The position numbers and the translations under genes are program-made. A DNA stretch of 64,000 nt, from contig NZ_LZHH01000118.1 of assembly GCF_001690595.1 (NCBI RefSeq), forward strand, positions 1 to 64,000. Direction: 5' to 3'. Shown here piece by piece: positions 37,077 through 45,519 of this stretch (positions are counted from its first letter, which is position 1; every line of letters begins with the position of its first letter). The notes beneath the pieces were generated by a model. That model worked only from the letters and a program-made list of their open reading frames with translations, was not told the origin of the DNA and made no database searches. This DNA is from Gilliamella sp. Choc5-1. GTDB lineage: Bacteria > Pseudomonadota > Gammaproteobacteria > Enterobacterales > Orbaceae.

Positions 37077-38138
37077 TTAAATAATTCCTTGTCGTGATCT
37101 TGCATATGAGCCATCTTTAATATGATCACACCATTGTTTGTTTTGTAGATACCACTCTACTGTTTTACGCATTCCTGTTTGGAATGTCTCTTGTGGTTTC
37201 CAACCCAAATCTTGATAGATCTTTGATGCATCAATAGCATAACGTTGATCATGACCGGGCCTATCGGTAACATAAGTAATCAGATCTTTATAACACTTAA
37301 CACCATTTGGCTTATTTGGAACGAGTTCTTCAAGTAATTCACAAATGATATTTACAACATCAATATTCTTTTGTTCATTGTGCCCACCAATATTATAAGT
37401 CTCACCTACTTTTGCTTTAGTTGCAACAAGATAAAGTGCTCTTGCATGATCTTCAACATATAACCAGTCTCTAATTTGTTGACCATTACCATATATGGGC
37501 AACGGCTTACCTTCGAGAGCATTAAGTATCATTAATGGGATTAGTTTTTCTGGAAAATGGTATGGGCCATAGTTATTTGAGCAATTAGTAATAACTGTAG
37601 GTAAACCAAAGGTTCTATGCCATGCACGGACTAAATGATCACTTGAAGCTTTCGATGCCGAATATGGGCTACTTGGCGAATAAGGTGTTTTTTCAGTAAA
37701 TAAATCATTCGTTCCATGCAGATCACCATATACTTCATCAGTTGAAATATGATGAAAACGAAATATAGATTGTTTGGTTGCCTCTAGCGTTTTCCAATAA
37801 GCTAAAGATGCTTCTAATAGAGTATAAGTACCTATTATATTGGTGTCTATAAATGCAGAAGGATTATCAATAGAACGGTCAACATGACTTTCGGCAGCTA
37901 AGTGCATAATAACATCGGGGCAAAAGCTAGCCATGACAACATTAAGTTCCTTTCTATCACAAATATCGATTTGTTTGAAATGATATCGTTTATTCTCAGA
38001 TACGCTATCTAATGATTCTAAATTCCCAGCATAAGTTAATTTATCAATAACTAATACTTCATCATTAGTTTGTTCAATAATATGTCTCACAACAGCAGAA
38101 CCAATAAAACCAGCTCCTCCTGTAACAATCACTTTCAT
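37077..38138 (-). CDS. rfbB: dTDP-glucose 4,6-dehydratase
   Basis: 353-residue SDR enzyme, first gene of rfbBACD. NAD site [15 protein letters not shown] is at residues 7-21, followed by [29 protein letters not shown], the catalytic [15 protein letters not shown] and [18 protein letters not shown]. It converts dTDP-glucose to the 4-keto-6-deoxy sugar. GAGG precedes the ATG. Confidence 0.97.
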   Translation of the reverse strand: MKVIVTGGAGFIGSAVVRHIIEQTNDEVLVIDKLTYAGNLESLDSVSENKRYHFKQIDICDRKELNVVMASFCPDVIMHLAAESHVDRSIDNPSAFIDTNIIGTYTLLEASLAYWKTLEATKQSIFRFHHISTDEVYGDLHGTNDLFTEKTPYSPSSPYSASKASSDHLVRAWHRTFGLPTVITNCSNNYGPYHFPEKLIPLMILNALEGKPLPIYGNGQQIRDWLYVEDHARALYLVATKAKVGETYNIGGHNEQKNIDVVNIICELLEELVPNKPNGVKCYKDLITYVTDRPGHDQRYAIDASKIYQDLGWKPQETFQTGMRKTVEWYLQNKQWCDHIKDGSYARSRQGII

Positions 38139-38334
38139 TAATTAATCCTCTAAAATCTTATGCACGGAATAATAATAACAAAGCCAATAAATAGCAATAT
38201 TTAGAATTAGGTATTAATCGTTACATTTTCAAAAAAGAGCTGAATTTCTCATCATTTTGCAAACATTGTATTCGTAATTCTTTATATGTTATATTGTTAC
38301 AATATTTTTACCGCTTAGTTTGTTCAAAATCAAC

Positions 38335-39252
38335 ATGAGAATAAATGTATTAACTGTGCTTTATAATTGCACTTTATCTGATTCTGCAACGTTAAACTCA
38401 ATTTTACAAGCAAATTTGGAATGCACTAAATTAAATATGATTATTTGGAATAATGGACCAACTTTACTTGAAAAACAAGATATTAATAATTATCTAAAAT
38501 CAACTCAAAAAAAAGGAATAACAACATCAATTTATCAAGATGTTCGAAACCTATCATTAAGTAAAATTTATAATCATTTTATTAATAAAATAGATTACGA
38601 TTTTTTTGTTATTTTTGATCAAGATTCTAATGTTGATTTTTCTTTCTTCCAAAATATCTATCATAATAGCCAATATGCAATTATTTGCCCAGCAATTTTC
38701 CCTAAGCAAAAAATTGGCAAGCAATGTTTTCCTTCTGATTTTGAACAAAGAGAACAAGTTGTACCTTTAGGGGAATTCAGCCTAAGCAATACCAGAACGA
38801 TCAATTCTGGTACCGCATTATCAAAAGATTTAATTGATAAATTACTAGTTAATCATCATTATGTTTTTGATGAAAAATTTGCTTTCTATCATACAGATCA
38901 TCGATTATTTGATTTAATTCATGCAACACCACAAACTGCGATGTTAAAAGGTTTATGTATAGGAAAAATGTATCATGATATGACTTGTGAAATCTCCTAT
39001 GATGAACTTAGCGAACGAGCAAGGCTTGAAATTGCTTATGCAAAAATGTTAATGCGAATGTATCGAGCTCGCAATCCTAAAATTGAAGTACACCGAAATT
39101 TATTTTATGCTTATAAAATGAAGAAAAAAGACAATTTAAGTTTTAAAAGCTTTTTAAAATTATTGAAATGTGTAATAACAAAAAAACATCCTCGTTCATA
39201 CGCATCCATAGGCAAAGATGTCAAACCAACTAACAGCAATATTTTTTCTTAA
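38335..39252 (+). CDS. GT2-type (rhamnosyltransferase-like) glycosyltransferase, second paralogue
   Basis: 305 residues. INVLTVLYNCTLSDSATLNS, MIIWNNGP, SLSKIYNHFINKIDY, FFVIFDQDS, KGLCIGKMYHDM and KKHPRSYA parallel the protein encoded at 33894-34787. ATG 38335 is preferred over an upstream in-frame TTG. It is divergent from rfbB across a 196-bp gap. It probably transfers rhamnose or another deoxysugar, inferred from the rfb neighbours. It is followed closely by another + strand GT2 gene. Confidence 0.8.
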   Translation: MRINVLTVLYNCTLSDSATLNSILQANLECTKLNMIIWNNGPTLLEKQDINNYLKSTQKKGITTSIYQDVRNLSLSKIYNHFINKIDYDFFVIFDQDSNVDFSFFQNIYHNSQYAIICPAIFPKQKIGKQCFPSDFEQREQVVPLGEFSLSNTRTINSGTALSKDLIDKLLVNHHYVFDEKFAFYHTDHRLFDLIHATPQTAMLKGLCIGKMYHDMTCEISYDELSERARLEIAYAKMLMRMYRARNPKIEVHRNLFYAYKMKKKDNLSFKSFLKLLKCVITKKHPRSYASIGKDVKPTNSNIFS

Positions 39253-39265
39253 AAGATATTTTACT

Positions 39266-40300
39266 ATGGAAAATGAAAAATTAATACTTAACCTGTCTAT
39301 CATTATTCCTTGCTATAATGTTGAAAATTACATTGAACAGTGTCTCAATTCTATTGTTCAACAAACTGTTCAACCTAAGGAAATTATATGTATAGACGAT
39401 GGTGCGACTGACAACACTGCTAATGTTATTCAAGACTTTGCTCAAAAATTTTCTTGTGTAAAATATATATATCAAACTAATCAAGGGGTTAGCCAAGCTC
39501 GAAATATCGGAATTAATCAAGCAACAGGGCAATACATTCAATTCGTCGATCCTGATGATATTTTACATCCTAATTTATTTGCAACATTTTTAAAAGTCTT
39601 AAAAATTAGTAATGTTATTGAGTTATTCTATTTTGAAAACCAAAACTTTGAAAAATTAGAGAATATAGAATTTAATAATAATGACAATAGTTTAATCAGA
39701 TTTGACACTGGTAATGAGCTATTTACGCATATAATTGAAAATAAAAAATACCCTGGCGCATGTTGGAAATATATTTTAAAAAAGGAAGCGCTCAATTTAC
39801 GATTTGAAGGAAGAAATCACGAAGATCACTTAATAACATTGGATGTACTATTATCTGCAAATTTAACTTATTACTCAAAAAGTCCTTTATATTATTATAG
39901 AAAAAGAGCTAACTCATTAACTAGCAATAAAAAAATAAGCACACAATATATTGAATTATTTTCTCAGATTATTGACAAGTGTACAAAATACGTACAAAAA
40001 AGTAATCTATTACCAAACACAAAAATACAGTACATAAATTTTTTACGTTCTGATTACCTTTTTAATATCAATATCTATTATTTGTATAAAGAAAAACCAC
40101 CAATAATAGAAGTTTACATGCATATATATACACGATTATTTATAAAAAATAACGCAAAAAAACTGAGCAATATATTGTATATAATACGTTATGGAATGAA
40201 AAACAAAATACCTTTAAAACATATTATTATATTTATAAGAGCTTCATTGAATAAAGATATTAATTTTATAACTAACAAAATAAATGCCTTACTAAATTAA
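39266..40300 (+). CDS. glycosyltransferase family 2
   Basis: 344 residues. LSIIIPCYNVENYIEQCLNS, ICIDDGATDNT and the metal site FVDPDDILHP identify GT2. The LSKSPLYYYRKR-like block (YYSKSPLYYYRKRANSLT) and GRNHEDHL are found in the acceptor half of related capsule/LPS enzymes. The frame is open from 39218, overlapping the previous gene, but ATG 39266 avoids overlap and starts at the homology boundary. It is the last + strand gene of the locus, before a strong terminator. Confidence 0.85.
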   Translation: MENEKLILNLSIIIPCYNVENYIEQCLNSIVQQTVQPKEIICIDDGATDNTANVIQDFAQKFSCVKYIYQTNQGVSQARNIGINQATGQYIQFVDPDDILHPNLFATFLKVLKISNVIELFYFENQNFEKLENIEFNNNDNSLIRFDTGNELFTHIIENKKYPGACWKYILKKEALNLRFEGRNHEDHLITLDVLLSANLTYYSKSPLYYYRKRANSLTSNKKISTQYIELFSQIIDKCTKYVQKSNLLPNTKIQYINFLRSDYLFNINIYYLYKEKPPIIEVYMHIYTRLFIKNNAKKLSNILYIIRYGMKNKIPLKHIIIFIRASLNKDINFITNKINALLN

Positions 40301-40311
40301 CATTCATCGAG

Positions 40312-40346
40312 TATAAAACAAGCAAATATTCTTCGCTTGTTTTATA
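40312..40346. terminator. bidirectional terminator at the glycan locus end
   Basis: TATAAAACAAGC and its exact complement GCTTGTTTTATA form a 12-bp stem with an 11-base loop. It lies between the convergent GT2 gene and tyrR, with T-rich 3' arms in both directions. Confidence 0.85.
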
Positions 40347-40349
40347 AAA

Positions 40350-41591
40350 TCACCGCCCTATCCCATAATCCCTTAACTTATTCGCTATCGCCGTATGCGA
40401 CACACCTAATCTTTTGGCGAGTTTTCTTGAGCTTGGATATTTGTCGTAGAGTTTTAATAAAACCTCTTTCTCGAATTGTTTAGTCATTTGATCTAATGTC
40501 TTGTTTTCAATATTGTTAGTCCAAGACAATTGCGATGGTGTCGAAATTGGTAATACGATATCTTTAGCGGTTAGTTTAGGTGTTTTCAATTGTGCCAATG
40601 CCGAATAAAGAATATTTTTAAGTTGCCTTACATTACCTGGCCATGAATAACTCTTCAAATAATCAATAGCATTATCGTCAACTGCTGGAGGTGTGATGCC
40701 TTGTTTATTAGCAAATTCGCTCACAAAAATACCAGTAAGTTGAGTCATATCATCTTTGCGTTCTTGTAAAGAAGGTAGATTAAGCGATAATACATTTAGC
40801 CTATAATAAAGATCTTTTCTAAATTTTCCTTGCTCAACCAAATCAGCCAAATCAACCTTTGTTGCACAAATGATTCTAACATCGACATAAACCTCGTTAT
40901 CGTCCCCCACACGACGAAAATAGCCATCATTGATAAAACGTAATAATTTAGTTTGCATTTGAAACGACATTTCATCAATGCCATCAAGCAATACTGAGCC
41001 ACCGTTGGCTTGTTCAAAAAAGCCTTTTTTACCTTCAATAGCGCCAGGATAGGCACCAGCTGCATGCCCGTATAATTCACTTTCAACAACCTCATCAGGC
41101 ATAGCTGCACAATTTAATGCTAGAAAAGCCTGATCGCCACGTGAACTGTATTGATGACAAGCATTAGCCAATAAATCCTTACCAGTACCTGTTTCGCCAG
41201 ATATTAATAACGGTTCACGTTGCATAGAAAACACTTTCGCTTGTGCAATCAGTTTTTGCATAACCACGCTTTGGGTAGCAAAGATCTCAAAAGCATGGCA
41301 AGCCACTACGGTTATTTTTGATAAGCGTTTTTTTAGATAATCAATAGGTTGTAAAATAAATATTGTTTTAGATGATTCCATCACCTTTTGCAATAAAAAG
41401 TGCTGAGAATTTAAAACAATAATCGTATCATCTTGCTCATCAATATTAACGGTATTATCAAAACTGAAAATCGATTGATAATCAAAAAGTTGTTTTAATA
41501 CCAAAGCCTTAGGCCCCAACAATACCCTAGCTGTATCATTATACGCAATCAGATGTTGATTATGATCAATTTCAATGATGGCTACTTGCAT
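40350..41591 (-). CDS. tyrR: TyrR-type transcriptional regulator lacking the ACT region
   Basis: 413-residue AAA+ regulator. Residues 1-110 are PAS-like, then Walker A GETGTGKD, the E. coli TyrR-specific GKKGFFEQANGGSVLLDGID, YSWPGNVRQLKN and the C-terminal Fis-type helix-turn-helix YPSSRKLAKRLGVSHTAIAN. The GAFTGA sigma54-contact loop is absent (GAYPGAIEG), as in TyrR, which acts on sigma70 promoters. E. coli TyrR has 513 residues; the missing part is the N-terminal ACT domain needed for activation, so this protein may mainly repress. The start at 41591 overlaps the end of nagZ. Confidence 0.9.
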   Translation of the reverse strand: MQVAIIEIDHNQHLIAYNDTARVLLGPKALVLKQLFDYQSIFSFDNTVNIDEQDDTIIVLNSQHFLLQKVMESSKTIFILQPIDYLKKRLSKITVVACHAFEIFATQSVVMQKLIAQAKVFSMQREPLLISGETGTGKDLLANACHQYSSRGDQAFLALNCAAMPDEVVESELYGHAAGAYPGAIEGKKGFFEQANGGSVLLDGIDEMSFQMQTKLLRFINDGYFRRVGDDNEVYVDVRIICATKVDLADLVEQGKFRKDLYYRLNVLSLNLPSLQERKDDMTQLTGIFVSEFANKQGITPPAVDDNAIDYLKSYSWPGNVRQLKNILYSALAQLKTPKLTAKDIVLPISTPSQLSWTNNIENKTLDQMTKQFEKEVLLKLYDKYPSSRKLAKRLGVSHTAIANKLRDYGIGR

Positions 41592-42615
41592 AATTTGCCC
41601 ACTTCTCATTAAGTTTGATTAAATTATCTCGGCGATTTTGCCACTTAGGATTTTTTATTAATTCATCATAAGTGATTTTAGTATGAGCTAATAAGCATTT
41701 TGCTTTATCTGATGTTAGTGGACTAACCTTATCTAACGCCATTAACTGCTCTAAAATAGCCATCGTTCCTTGCCGATTATTACAAGCCAAAAGCAGATCA
41801 CAACCAGCTGCTAATGCAGCTTGGGCACGCTCAGCGTGATTCCCCATTACTGAAGCTCCTTCCATTGATAAATCATCAGAAAAGATTACACCATCAAAAT
41901 GTAATTGCTCACGAAGCACTGTTTTAAGCCAATATGGCGAACCGCTAGCCGGTTTATCATTAAAGGCAGGATAAATCACATGGGCAGGCATAATCGCATC
42001 GAGCTTATTATTAGCAATAAGCTTAGTAAAAATCTGCATATCGTACTCAATTAACGACTTTTCACGATGATCAATAGGCGTTTCTTTATGCGAATCGGCA
42101 ATCACATGACCATGCCCAGGAAAATGTTTGCCCGTAGTTTTCATACCTGCAGCATGCATACCATCAATCATAGCGGAAGCAACGTGATAAGCAACATTGA
42201 CATCTTGATGAAAAGAACGTGTACCGATAGCAAGACAATCGTGACCTAAATCTAAAACGGGTGCATAGCTAAGATCGATATCAAAAGCAATAAGTTCCAT
42301 AGCCAGAACCCAACCGGCATCAAAAGCTAATGATTTAGCTTGTTCAAGATCATTAAGAACCGCAAAAGATTGCGCTGGAGGTATAGAAGTAAAACCGTCT
42401 CTAAAACGCTGAACACGCCCTCCTTCATGATCGACCGAAATTAATAAACGCTGTGAAGAGGCAGCTCGAATCTGTTTTATCAATGTCATCAATTGAGTTT
42501 GATCTTGATAATTACGACTAAATAAAATCACCCCTGCAATCAACGGATTTTGCAACAGTTTTTTATCTTCTTCAGTTAATGCTAAACCTTCAACATCAAT
42601 CAACAATGGTCCCAT
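41572..42615 (-). CDS. nagZ: beta-N-acetylhexosaminidase NagZ
   Basis: Cytoplasmic GH3 enzyme of peptidoglycan recycling, removing GlcNAc from anhydro-muropeptides. The 347 residues show ISVDHEGGRVQRF, KHFPGHGHVIADSHKETP (catalytic His/Asp loop) and VIFSDDLSMEGA with the nucleophile Asp. The start overlaps the lpoB stop by one base, so the two are translationally coupled. Confidence 0.96.
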   Translation of the reverse strand: MGPLLIDVEGLALTEEDKKLLQNPLIAGVILFSRNYQDQTQLMTLIKQIRAASSQRLLISVDHEGGRVQRFRDGFTSIPPAQSFAVLNDLEQAKSLAFDAGWVLAMELIAFDIDLSYAPVLDLGHDCLAIGTRSFHQDVNVAYHVASAMIDGMHAAGMKTTGKHFPGHGHVIADSHKETPIDHREKSLIEYDMQIFTKLIANNKLDAIMPAHVIYPAFNDKPASGSPYWLKTVLREQLHFDGVIFSDDLSMEGASVMGNHAERAQAALAAGCDLLLACNNRQGTMAILEQLMALDKVSPLTSDKAKCLLAHTKITYDELIKNPKWQNRRDNLIKLNEKWANYASSHH

Positions 42616-43250
42616 TATTTGTTGTCCTCAATAACTTTATTTGTTTCCTTATTGATATCAGACTGCTTAGGAAAATCTTTAGATGCAAATCTGGTTAGGA
42701 TTTCTCCACTTTGTGTTGAAATTAATTCCATTGCCAGATCGACATCATTGCTTGCACTTGGTACTTTATATATTGTGGTGAAAAGAACATAGCTAGCATT
42801 TATCGATTTAGCCAGTCCAATCATCTTACCTCGTGATACCAACTTATCATCAGCTGAAATCCCCAATGATTGTTTAGCTTGGCTTATTGTCTGTCTATCT
42901 ACTACTGTAAACGTATTTTGCTTATGCATTAACTGATGTAATGCTTCATCTATTTGATTATTTGCAAGATAATCACCACTCCGGTTTTGAATATCACTAA
43001 TAAAAATAAGTTTATTGTCTGAATTTGAAAGTGGCACATTAACTAATTTCTTGATAAATGGTGATAATACCGAATTCCAATCAGTCTGTTTAGCAATTTC
43101 AGGAGGCATTTCAATCACACCAGTATCATCAGGCTGAGTAACATCTACAGGTGGTTTCACCTCAACTTTTTGGGTATTACTAATAAGGTGGCACCCCGTT
43201 AAAGCAAAAACCAGTGAACTTGTAACAAATATACGCTTGATCTGTTTCAT
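42615..43250 (-). CDS. lpoB: penicillin-binding protein activator LpoB
   Basis: Outer-membrane lipoprotein that stimulates PBP1b. Signal peptide with lipobox FALTGC (Cys at 20), a Pro-rich linker (about 30-55), then the globular domain with DWNSVLSPFIKKLVNVPL, DIQNRSGDYLANNQIDEAL and QAKQSLGISADDKLVSRGK, matching E. coli LpoB (213 residues, here 211). The order hinT-lpoB-nagZ is that of enterobacteria without the ycfL and thiK genes. Confidence 0.92.
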   Translation of the reverse strand: MKQIKRIFVTSSLVFALTGCHLISNTQKVEVKPPVDVTQPDDTGVIEMPPEIAKQTDWNSVLSPFIKKLVNVPLSNSDNKLIFISDIQNRSGDYLANNQIDEALHQLMHKQNTFTVVDRQTISQAKQSLGISADDKLVSRGKMIGLAKSINASYVLFTTIYKVPSASNDVDLAMELISTQSGEILTRFASKDFPKQSDINKETNKVIEDNK

Positions 43251-43256
43251 ATATGA

Positions 43257-43604
43257 TTAACCTATTAATCTACCAAGATTTTTACCACCTAATAAATGCA
43301 TATGAAGATGAAAAACTTCTTGCCCTGCATCTTTATTACAATTCATGATTAAACGATATCCACTTTCATCAATACCTTCTTGTTTTGCAATTTTGGCAGC
43401 AACAACCATCATATGCCCAATGATGGTTTCATCTTCTTCCTTAATATCATTAACGGTTGGGATAAGTTTGTTAGGAATAATTAGAATATGTGTCGGCGCT
43501 TGAGGAGAGATATCTCGAAATGCTGTCACCTTATCGTCCTGAAAAACAATATCAGCTGGGATTTCTTTTCGAATGATTTTGCTAAAAATAGTTTCCTGAA
43601 CCAT
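43257..43604 (-). CDS. hinT: purine nucleoside phosphoramidase HinT
   Basis: 115-residue histidine-triad hydrolase of AMP-lysine and related phosphoramidates. The triad is [12 protein letters not shown] near residues 97-108, and [20 protein letters not shown] opens the fold. AGGAGTG precedes ATG 43604; the TTG before it is not used. First gene of hinT-lpoB-nagZ-tyrR. Confidence 0.96.
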   Translation of the reverse strand: MVQETIFSKIIRKEIPADIVFQDDKVTAFRDISPQAPTHILIIPNKLIPTVNDIKEEDETIIGHMMVVAAKIAKQEGIDESGYRLIMNCNKDAGQEVFHLHMHLLGGKNLGRLIG

Positions 43605-43962
43605 CAAACACTCCTTTTATACATACGTCTATAAGTAAAAATGATAGGTACTCATAAGCATAGCATATTTTGATAACAAAAATGTATAGAAATCGTTACA
43701 TTTTAAAATGCATTTTTATATTTATAAAAGCAGACTAGAAAACTAATTAATTTTTTTAAACTTTTTATTTAATTAATTTAGATGCTTTGTAAAACAATCA
43801 AGATAGGGCGTAAAAAATGATCATATATAGTATTGATTTTATTATATTTTTTATTTTTAATGTGATATACTACAAATATCCTCTATTAAAAGCTGACATA
43901 AAAATAAAAATTTTTCTATAAAAAGAGTGATACAAACCCGCAATTAAACTTGGTATATTCAT

Positions 43963-43991
43963 TTGTCAAAAATGATAAGTTGATATATAAT
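43963..43991 (+). promoter_or_regulatory. sigma70 promoter of the rpsF operon
   Basis: TTGTCA at 43963-43968 and a perfect TATAAT at 43986-43991, separated by 17 bases. Transcription would start near 43998, giving a leader of about 90 nt before rpsF. The remaining part of 43605-43962 is A/T-rich with no gene. Confidence 0.8.
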
Positions 43992-43992
43992 G

Positions 43993-44061
43993 CCCCGTCG
44001 ATTTCAACCGCCTATTTTCATGTTCCTTGCTTTCAATGGGTTGCGGTTGCCCCGACAGAAA
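43993..44061 (+). ncRNA. probable S6:S18-binding leader of rpsF
   Basis: The leader holds a 7-bp stem CAACCGC (44005-44011) with GCGGTTG (44043-44049), followed at once by CCCCGAC, in the position of the conserved CCG-containing motif known in rpsF leaders. That motif mimics the 16S rRNA site and lets S6:S18 repress the operon. This is pattern recognition, not a covariance-model hit. Confidence 0.55.
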
Positions 44062-44086
44062 GCTGATTAATCCGTAGGGAGCGATA

Positions 44087-44470
44087 ATGCGTCATTACGA
44101 AATAGTATTTATGGTTCACCCAGATCAGAGTGAACAAGTACCTAGTATGATTGAACGTTATACTGGTACGTTAACCACTGATGGTGGTAAAATCCATCGT
44201 TTAGAAGATTGGGGTCGTCGTCAATTAGCCTATCCTATCGAAAAACTGCACAAAGCACATTACGTGTTAATGAATGTTGAAGCAACTCAAGAAGCTGTTA
44301 ACGAACTTGAAGATAACTTCCGTTTCAATGATGCAGTAATTCGCAGTTTAATTATGCGCACAAAACACGCTGTAACTGAAGCTTCACCAATGTTAAAAGC
44401 CAAAGATGAACGTCGTAGTTCTGAAGAAGATTTTAACGAAGTAACCATGGACGATGATTCCGACGAATAA
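44087..44470 (+). CDS. rpsF: 30S ribosomal protein S6
   Basis: 127-residue S6. [19 protein letters not shown] and [21 protein letters not shown] are canonical, and the acidic C-terminal tail ends in DDDSDE, resembling the RimK-glutamylated tail of E. coli S6. First gene of the ribosomal operon; priB starts within its last codons. Confidence 0.98.
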   Translation: MRHYEIVFMVHPDQSEQVPSMIERYTGTLTTDGGKIHRLEDWGRRQLAYPIEKLHKAHYVLMNVEATQEAVNELEDNFRFNDAVIRSLIMRTKHAVTEASPMLKAKDERRSSEEDFNEVTMDDDSDE

Positions 44471-44762
44471 TCGTTTAATGTTATCGGGTATTGTAAAAAA
44501 AACTCCGATACGAAAAATCAGTCCAAGTGGGATCTCGCATTGTCAATTTTATTTAGAACACGTTTCTAAACAAATCGAAGCAGAACTTACAAGACAAGCA
44601 TGGTGCATAATGCCTGTGATTGTTAGTGGACAACAAGAGCTAAGTTACATAAAAAAAGGCAGCAAAGTTTTAGTTAGTGGGTTTATAAGCACACATACTA
44701 AGCGCAACCAAACAAGCCAACTTGTTTTACATGCTGACCAAGTTAAACTATTAGGAGAATAG
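44454..44762 (+). CDS. priB: primosomal replication protein N
   Basis: 102-residue single-OB-fold protein of the restart primosome. [31 protein letters not shown] and [13 protein letters not shown] align with E. coli PriB (104). It helps PriA-DnaT load at stalled forks. It overlaps the end of rpsF by 17 bases and is followed by rpsR after four. Confidence 0.95.
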   Translation: MIPTNNRLMLSGIVKKTPIRKISPSGISHCQFYLEHVSKQIEAELTRQAWCIMPVIVSGQQELSYIKKGSKVLVSGFISTHTKRNQTSQLVLHADQVKLLGE

Positions 44763-44766
44763 CCAA

Positions 44767-44994
44767 ATGGCACGTTATTTCCGTCGTCGCAAATTCTGCC
44801 GTTTTACTGCAGAAGGCGTTAAAGAAATTGATTATAAAGATGTTTCTTTATTAAAAAGCTATATCACAGAAAGTGGTAAAATCGTACCAAGCCGTATCAC
44901 TGGTACTAGCGCAAAATATCAACGTCAATTAGCTCGCGCAATCAAACGCGCTCGTTACTTGGCATTATTACCATATACTGATAATCATCAGTAA
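44767..44994 (+). CDS. rpsR: 30S ribosomal protein S18
   Basis: 75 residues, identical in length to E. coli S18, with [18 protein letters not shown] and [19 protein letters not shown]. It partners S6 in the 30S platform and in the leader feedback. AGGAG precedes the ATG. Confidence 0.98.
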   Translation: MARYFRRRKFCRFTAEGVKEIDYKDVSLLKSYITESGKIVPSRITGTSAKYQRQLARAIKRARYLALLPYTDNHQ

Positions 44995-45016
44995 TTAGCA
45001 ACAGAGGGAACATATA

Positions 45017-45466
45017 ATGCAAATTATTCTACTCGATAAAGTTGCTAATTTAGGCAGCTTAGGTGATCAAGTTAATGTTAAAGCAGGTTACGCACGTAAC
45101 TTTTTAATTCCACAAGGTAAAGCTGTATCAGCAACTAAAAAGAATATCGAATTCTTTGAAGCTCGTCGTGCTGAATTAGAAGCTAAGCTTGCAGAAACAT
45201 TGAAAGCAGCTGAAGAGCGTGTTGCTCAAATCAATGCACTTGGTAAAGTAACTATTACTTCTAAAGCCGGTGATGAAGGCAAATTATTTGGTTCAATCGG
45301 TACTCGTGATATCGCTGATGCTGTTAAAGCTCGTGGTATTAAAGTATCAAAAAGCGAAGTTCGCTTACCAAATGGCGTACTGCGTACTACTGGTGAACAT
45401 GAAGTGTTCTTCCAAGTACACAGCGAAGCATTTGCTAAACTTATTGTTGATATCATTCCTGAATAA
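45017..45466 (+). CDS. rplI: 50S ribosomal protein L9
   Basis: 149 residues, the usual length. N-domain [20 protein letters not shown] and [16 protein letters not shown], the long connecting helix (about 41-75) and the C-domain with [15 protein letters not shown] are all present. Last gene of the operon, followed by a strong terminator. Confidence 0.98.
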   Translation: MQIILLDKVANLGSLGDQVNVKAGYARNFLIPQGKAVSATKKNIEFFEARRAELEAKLAETLKAAEERVAQINALGKVTITSKAGDEGKLFGSIGTRDIADAVKARGIKVSKSEVRLPNGVLRTTGEHEVFFQVHSEAFAKLIVDIIPE

Positions 45467-45485
45467 TCATCCAACAATAAATACA

Positions 45486-45514
45486 AAAAGACCCGTCATT
45501 ATGGCGGGTCTTTT
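45486..45514. terminator. bidirectional terminator between rplI and ggt
   Basis: AAAAGACCCG and CGGGTCTTTT form a 10-bp stem with T-runs in both directions, between the convergent ends of rplI and ggt. Confidence 0.92.
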
Positions 45515-45519
45515 ATTAT

